Positions 62,201 to 64,000 of a DNA stretch of 64,000 nt are shown piece by piece (the first letter of the stretch is position 1; every line of letters starts with the position of its first letter). The position numbers were made by a program, and so were the translations under genes. Source of the stretch: Deltaproteobacteria bacterium. GTDB taxonomy: Bacteria > UBA10199 > JADFYH01. The notes under the pieces were generated by a model, which searched no databases, was not told where the DNA came from, and saw nothing but the letters and a program-made list of their open reading frames with translations. The stretch covers positions 36,470 to 100,469 of the forward strand of contig JADFYH010000006.1 of NCBI GenBank assembly GCA_015233135.1, written 5' to 3'.

Positions 62201-63909
62201 TCATCGATCAAAAATAATTTCAAGGCGGTCTTGGCAGATTCATACTTCTCTCCTTCCAGTCCATCCAACACCTCGGCTCCCAAGGCCCTTAAGAGTTCTT
62301 CCCAGCCTCTTTTTGAAAGGACATACTCAAAATCTTCTCTATTTTCTCCCCGGTTTACTTGTACAACTTTGTAGCTCCCGTCCTCATTCTTCTCCCACAG
62401 TTCTTCTCCTTCCACTTCCTCAATCCGCGATGCCACTCGTTTTAAGGTGCGTATGGTAATCAATCCCTCTTCTCCGCTGCTCACTTTGATTTGCTCCAAA
62501 ATCTTCGGCAGCATGGCAATGCTCGCCTCACTGAGTAATTTGGGCGCAGCGAGCGGCGCCCCTACGGTGGATGCCCCCTCTCCTTGTGAAGGAGAGGGCC
62601 GGGGTGAGGTCTTCCCCCTCTCCATCCTCTTCCTCAAAATCGTCTGCAACTCCTCCACCCGAAACTCTCTCAGCTTCATCGTCAGCCAGCGGCTGGCCAC
62701 GCTCTGTTCCAGGGCCTTTCTCCCTCCGTATCCCTCCGGATTCCCTGTCGCGATCAGTCTGAAATCTTCATGCACCCGAACTTCAACTACCTTGCCTCCC
62801 TGCTTTACCCACACCACTCCACTCTTGATCTGCTGTGTCAGATCATTCAGCGAAACCAAAAACCCCTCTCGTGCCAAATTGATTTCATCCAACACACACC
62901 AGCCTCCATAGCGGATGGCATCCAGTAATCGCCCTTCCTCAAAAACAACCCTCTTTTTAATTCCCCTCTCCCTCAAGGGGAGAGGGCCAGGGAGAGGGTC
63001 AGGCTGAGGCTGAGGGCTTGAATCTTGAATCGTCTGTATCGTAAAATGCCCCAGCAATTGCCCCTCATCCATCTCTTTATGAAACTGCACCCGAAACACC
63101 GGCCGCTTCATGCGGTGGGCCAGCCAGCGGATGATGGCATTCTTTCCCACTCCCGTGGGGCCCATCAGCAGCACCGGTTCTTTGGCCATAATCCCAGCCG
63201 CCAAGGCCTTGGCGGCATCAATCGTCGGGCCGATTAAATCGATCTCTTCTTCCTGCGGAATCAGTTGGCGCAGTTCAGAATCCTCAGCTCCTTTACTTGC
63301 TTCTAACACAGCAATTAAATTTTCTATTTGAGGTTGACCCGTTGAATAAAAATCAGAAGCACGTGCCGAAACAATCTCCTGGTAGGCCTTCAAATAGTTT
63401 GAAATTTTTGTTTGAATTTCCAAATCCCAAGCGGGGTCTATTTGATACAGGGCCTGGGCCGCAGCTTGCACGATAGAAGCATCTCTATGACTTAACAAGG
63501 CCGCCAACGCAGGTTGGGATTCCTTAACCCCCAAGCTCCCCAAGGCTCTGGCTGCAGCTCGCACAACATCAGCATTTCTATGACTCAACAAGACCTTCAA
63601 TGCAGCTCGGGATTCCTGGGCCCCCAAGGCTGCGGCTGCAGCTCGCGCAACATCAGCATTTCTATGACTCAACAAGACCTTCAATGCAGCTCGGGCTTTT
63701 TTCTTGTATCCCAAGCTCCCCAAGGCTTCGGCCGCAGCTTCCACAACATGAACATCTTCACGCCTTAACAAGGCCTCCAATGCAGTTCGGGATTCCTTAA
63801 TCCCCAATCTCCCCAAGGCTTCGGCCGCAGCTAGCACAATATAAGCATTTCTATGACTCAACAAGGCCTCCAATGCGAAATCGCAAGACAGGGACCCAGT
63901 GATCCGCAA
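59290..63909 (-). CDS. HEAT-repeat, double MoxR-like AAA, zincin and vWA protein, 5' end uncertain
   Basis: This 1,539-residue protein combines parts usually split between MoxR/CobS-like ATPases and vWA/CobT-like partners. Residues 10-165 are HEAT repeats (LLSHRNADVVRAAARALG). AAA 1 has Walker A GPTGVGKNA at 250 and VLDEINLA. AAA 2 has a weak Walker A, GLPAVSKSA at 647, with VINEANLI. An HExxH motif (LHEGGHGAI, His997-His1001) and NCVEDPRVNEYE form a zincin-like site. A C-terminal vWA domain has an intact MIDAS start DQSGS (Asp1371), GGGGTND and VITDGAG. Two repeat-derived inserts lie in or beside AAA 1 (about 302-318 and 434-462). The start shown is TTG. The frame stays open upstream to the window edge, so the gene may begin outside. 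It probably remodels or inserts metal into a partner complex. Confidence 0.85.
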   Translation of the reverse strand: MRITGSLSCDFALEALLSHRNAYIVLAAAEALGRLGIKESRTALEALLRREDVHVVEAAAEALGSLGYKKKARAALKVLLSHRNADVARAAAAALGAQESRAALKVLLSHRNADVVRAAARALGSLGVKESQPALAALLSHRDASIVQAAAQALYQIDPAWDLEIQTKISNYLKAYQEIVSARASDFYSTGQPQIENLIAVLEASKGAEDSELRQLIPQEEEIDLIGPTIDAAKALAAGIMAKEPVLLMGPTGVGKNAIIRWLAHRMKRPVFRVQFHKEMDEGQLLGHFTIQTIQDSSPQPQPDPLPGPLPLRERGIKKRVVFEEGRLLDAIRYGGWCVLDEINLAREGFLVSLNDLTQQIKSGVVWVKQGGKVVEVRVHEDFRLIATGNPEGYGGRKALEQSVASRWLTMKLREFRVEELQTILRKRMERGKTSPRPSPSQGEGASTVGAPLAAPKLLSEASIAMLPKILEQIKVSSGEEGLITIRTLKRVASRIEEVEGEELWEKNEDGSYKVVQVNRGENREDFEYVLSKRGWEELLRALGAEVLDGLEGEKYESAKTALKLFLIDETGMTEERLEALLNPETSEEELEQSVLSYNGSMNIHWPAKVEHCSAWEDLVSVPTTRKLAFKVLDSFRRGDYVILEGLPAVSKSAVIKWIGKLLKQEVLEVTGSGDMSISELLGVPFINEEGEIQFREGVLLEAIKRGSLLVINEANLIPPEVLERLNSLIDDERMVMVTENGAKVPVHAHPNFRLIFTQNPAGMSGGRIDLSPALINKFRRIQIRKDFNSEEKKEIVYQRLGGKERNPLPPAPPGKSGPSSPTDPVSPNTPLSSAGASLLQGAQTVAGAKNPVSDAAQAMSQGVQVQTRGAFSHQLNMALPGHILETVFTGKGKTRRSSRGEEGIEPAAVAEAEEKAEEVNALIAGMRAHEEAFMAEHGQKLERIATLAAFGHVRVEVDKTGQVDIAALDLDRKVFLINPHEAKDFSPEQLVAIALHEGGHGAISRMIDKKWFKKASLHLLGNCVEDPRVNEYELARFPGARPAFNSLYDKFFPDSAAVANAERRGKIKPLGGLPHEQFAHGILDLWANGRVTERVMNSKVKAALEKVQPILNQIWHTYPDCYYPQEKDIRAKQKGMYDLMEEHLLPLYQEFYKESLEEVEKNLQKEREQQGQEGEGSPGQAGGRSSIDREDLSEEARKILEERADKMAGALDPNNKPQRDQINKARQAGREKEEKNKDGSKVSLPAAAGEGGGGDFRPFDQRTVGDMLKQRAVQKAAERKFYENNPWRRYFDPVKNLARQTAELVKHVLKLNTDHEYVGNFYTGTKLNLKKAVEVFIRNEVGITSEEDFKLFLRKKFPTKPNHKWVLVLDQSGSMKGEEIQNSALQGMALFVYLMKELKMDYAVVGFADTADIHKSFREKVNNEKQLNALLEELQTAGGGGTNDLEGIKFAEELLSREEGDQKTVIVITDGAGVSETSDYVKQLKKKGIHTIGVGIGAGTDAVTKVYEDYYQSEDFRALPKLLLKLLVKQIFGKGKKK
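62542..62598. repeat. Adjacent family B and family A repeats inside the HEAT/AAA/vWA gene
   Basis: GGGCGC...GGCGCCCCTAC (62542-62565) is a truncated family B copy. CCCTCTCCTTGTGAAGGAGAGGG-like sequence (62576-62598) is a family A core, followed by CCGGGGTGAGG. Both are read in frame, giving SPRPSPSQGEG and VGAPLAAPK, between two parts of the first AAA module. Confidence 0.8.
62963..62986. repeat. Family A repeat inside the first AAA domain
   Basis: CCCCTCTCCCTCAAGGGGAGAGGG-type palindrome with the accompanying CCAGGGAGAGGGTCAGG. It is read in frame as DPLPGPLPLRERG between HFTIQTI and KRVVFEEG, a surface loop position in MoxR-type ATPases. Confidence 0.85.
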
Positions 63910-63975
63910 GGATAGGGACCCACTCGGAGCGTAGCGACGGATCTTATTTTTTCTTTTTATAGGTGGGTCCCTATC
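63890..63975. repeat. AGGGACCCA repeats at the 5' edge of the HEAT/AAA/vWA gene
   Basis: AGGGACCCA occurs at 63890-63898. GATAGGGACCCAC (63911-63923) has a perfect 13-base inverted partner GTGGGTCCCTATC at 63963-63975. Read on the minus strand, the tandem part encodes GSLSLRITGSLSCDF directly before the first HEAT repeat. The stretch resembles an inserted element, and 63910-64000 has no gene of its own. Confidence 0.7.
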
Positions 63976-64000
63976 GATGCAATTTGTTTTTTTCTGGGCT

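Overview
The window is 64 kb of gene-dense bacterial chromosome with moderate GC and no rRNA or tRNA gene that I could recognise. The minus-strand block carD-ispD-ispF-cysS-uvrB, the Gram-negative envelope genes (an RlpA lipoprotein, a TolC-type outer membrane factor with an EmrAB-type pump) and the general style of the proteins point to a deltaproteobacterium-like lineage (Myxococcota, Bdellovibrionota or a related uncultured phylum). That placement is inference. No marker gene here fixes it.

Layout. 1-2.1 kb: a HicA toxin preceded by the tail of a probable antitoxin, then ilvE and prmA. 2.7-8.9 kb: three AAA-type ATPases with C-terminal nuclease-like domains (two of DUF4143 type, one of ATPase_2/DUF234 type), with uvrC between them. 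9.1-26.5 kb: one 16,959-bp gene for a 5,652-residue type I fatty acid synthase, followed by a small phosphopantetheinyl transferase. 26.5-32 kb: uvrB, cysS, ispF, ispD and carD on the minus strand. 32-38 kb: an aminotransferase, a VapBC pair, a large helical protein that is probably frameshifted, folD and rlpA. 38-43.7 kb: an HTH-receiver regulator, a histidine kinase and a three-gene efflux operon. 43.7-49 kb: a BKACE-type enzyme, an acyl-CoA carboxylase subunit, a SulP transporter and a YihY-type membrane protein. 49-64 kb: a broken DUF559 nuclease between inverted repeats, a 3,263-residue Calx-beta surface protein, and a HEAT/double-AAA/zincin/vWA protein that runs to the window edge.

The most remarkable object is the fatty acid synthase. 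From about residue 1778 to the end it has the full AT-ER-DH-MPT-ACP-KR-KS order of fungal Fas1 plus Fas2 joined in one chain, and at about 3,870 residues it has fungal rather than mycobacterial size. The separate 147-residue protein behind it looks like the PPT domain that ends fungal Fas2. The first 1,770 residues are a helical extension of unknown function.

The second theme is a set of GC-rich palindromic repeats. They sit between genes and, repeatedly, in frame inside conserved genes (uvrC, cysS twice, the FAS, the 34-36 kb gene, and the HEAT/AAA/vWA gene), where they encode short Pro/Arg/Gly-rich inserts. A decayed DUF559 nuclease gene at 49 kb is flanked by inverted copies of the same repeat, and its last codons lie inside one. 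The third theme is a set of promoters whose predicted start sites fall on or next to the start codon (6145, 7645, 34170 minus, 38846), which suggests leaderless mRNAs for several accessory and regulatory genes.
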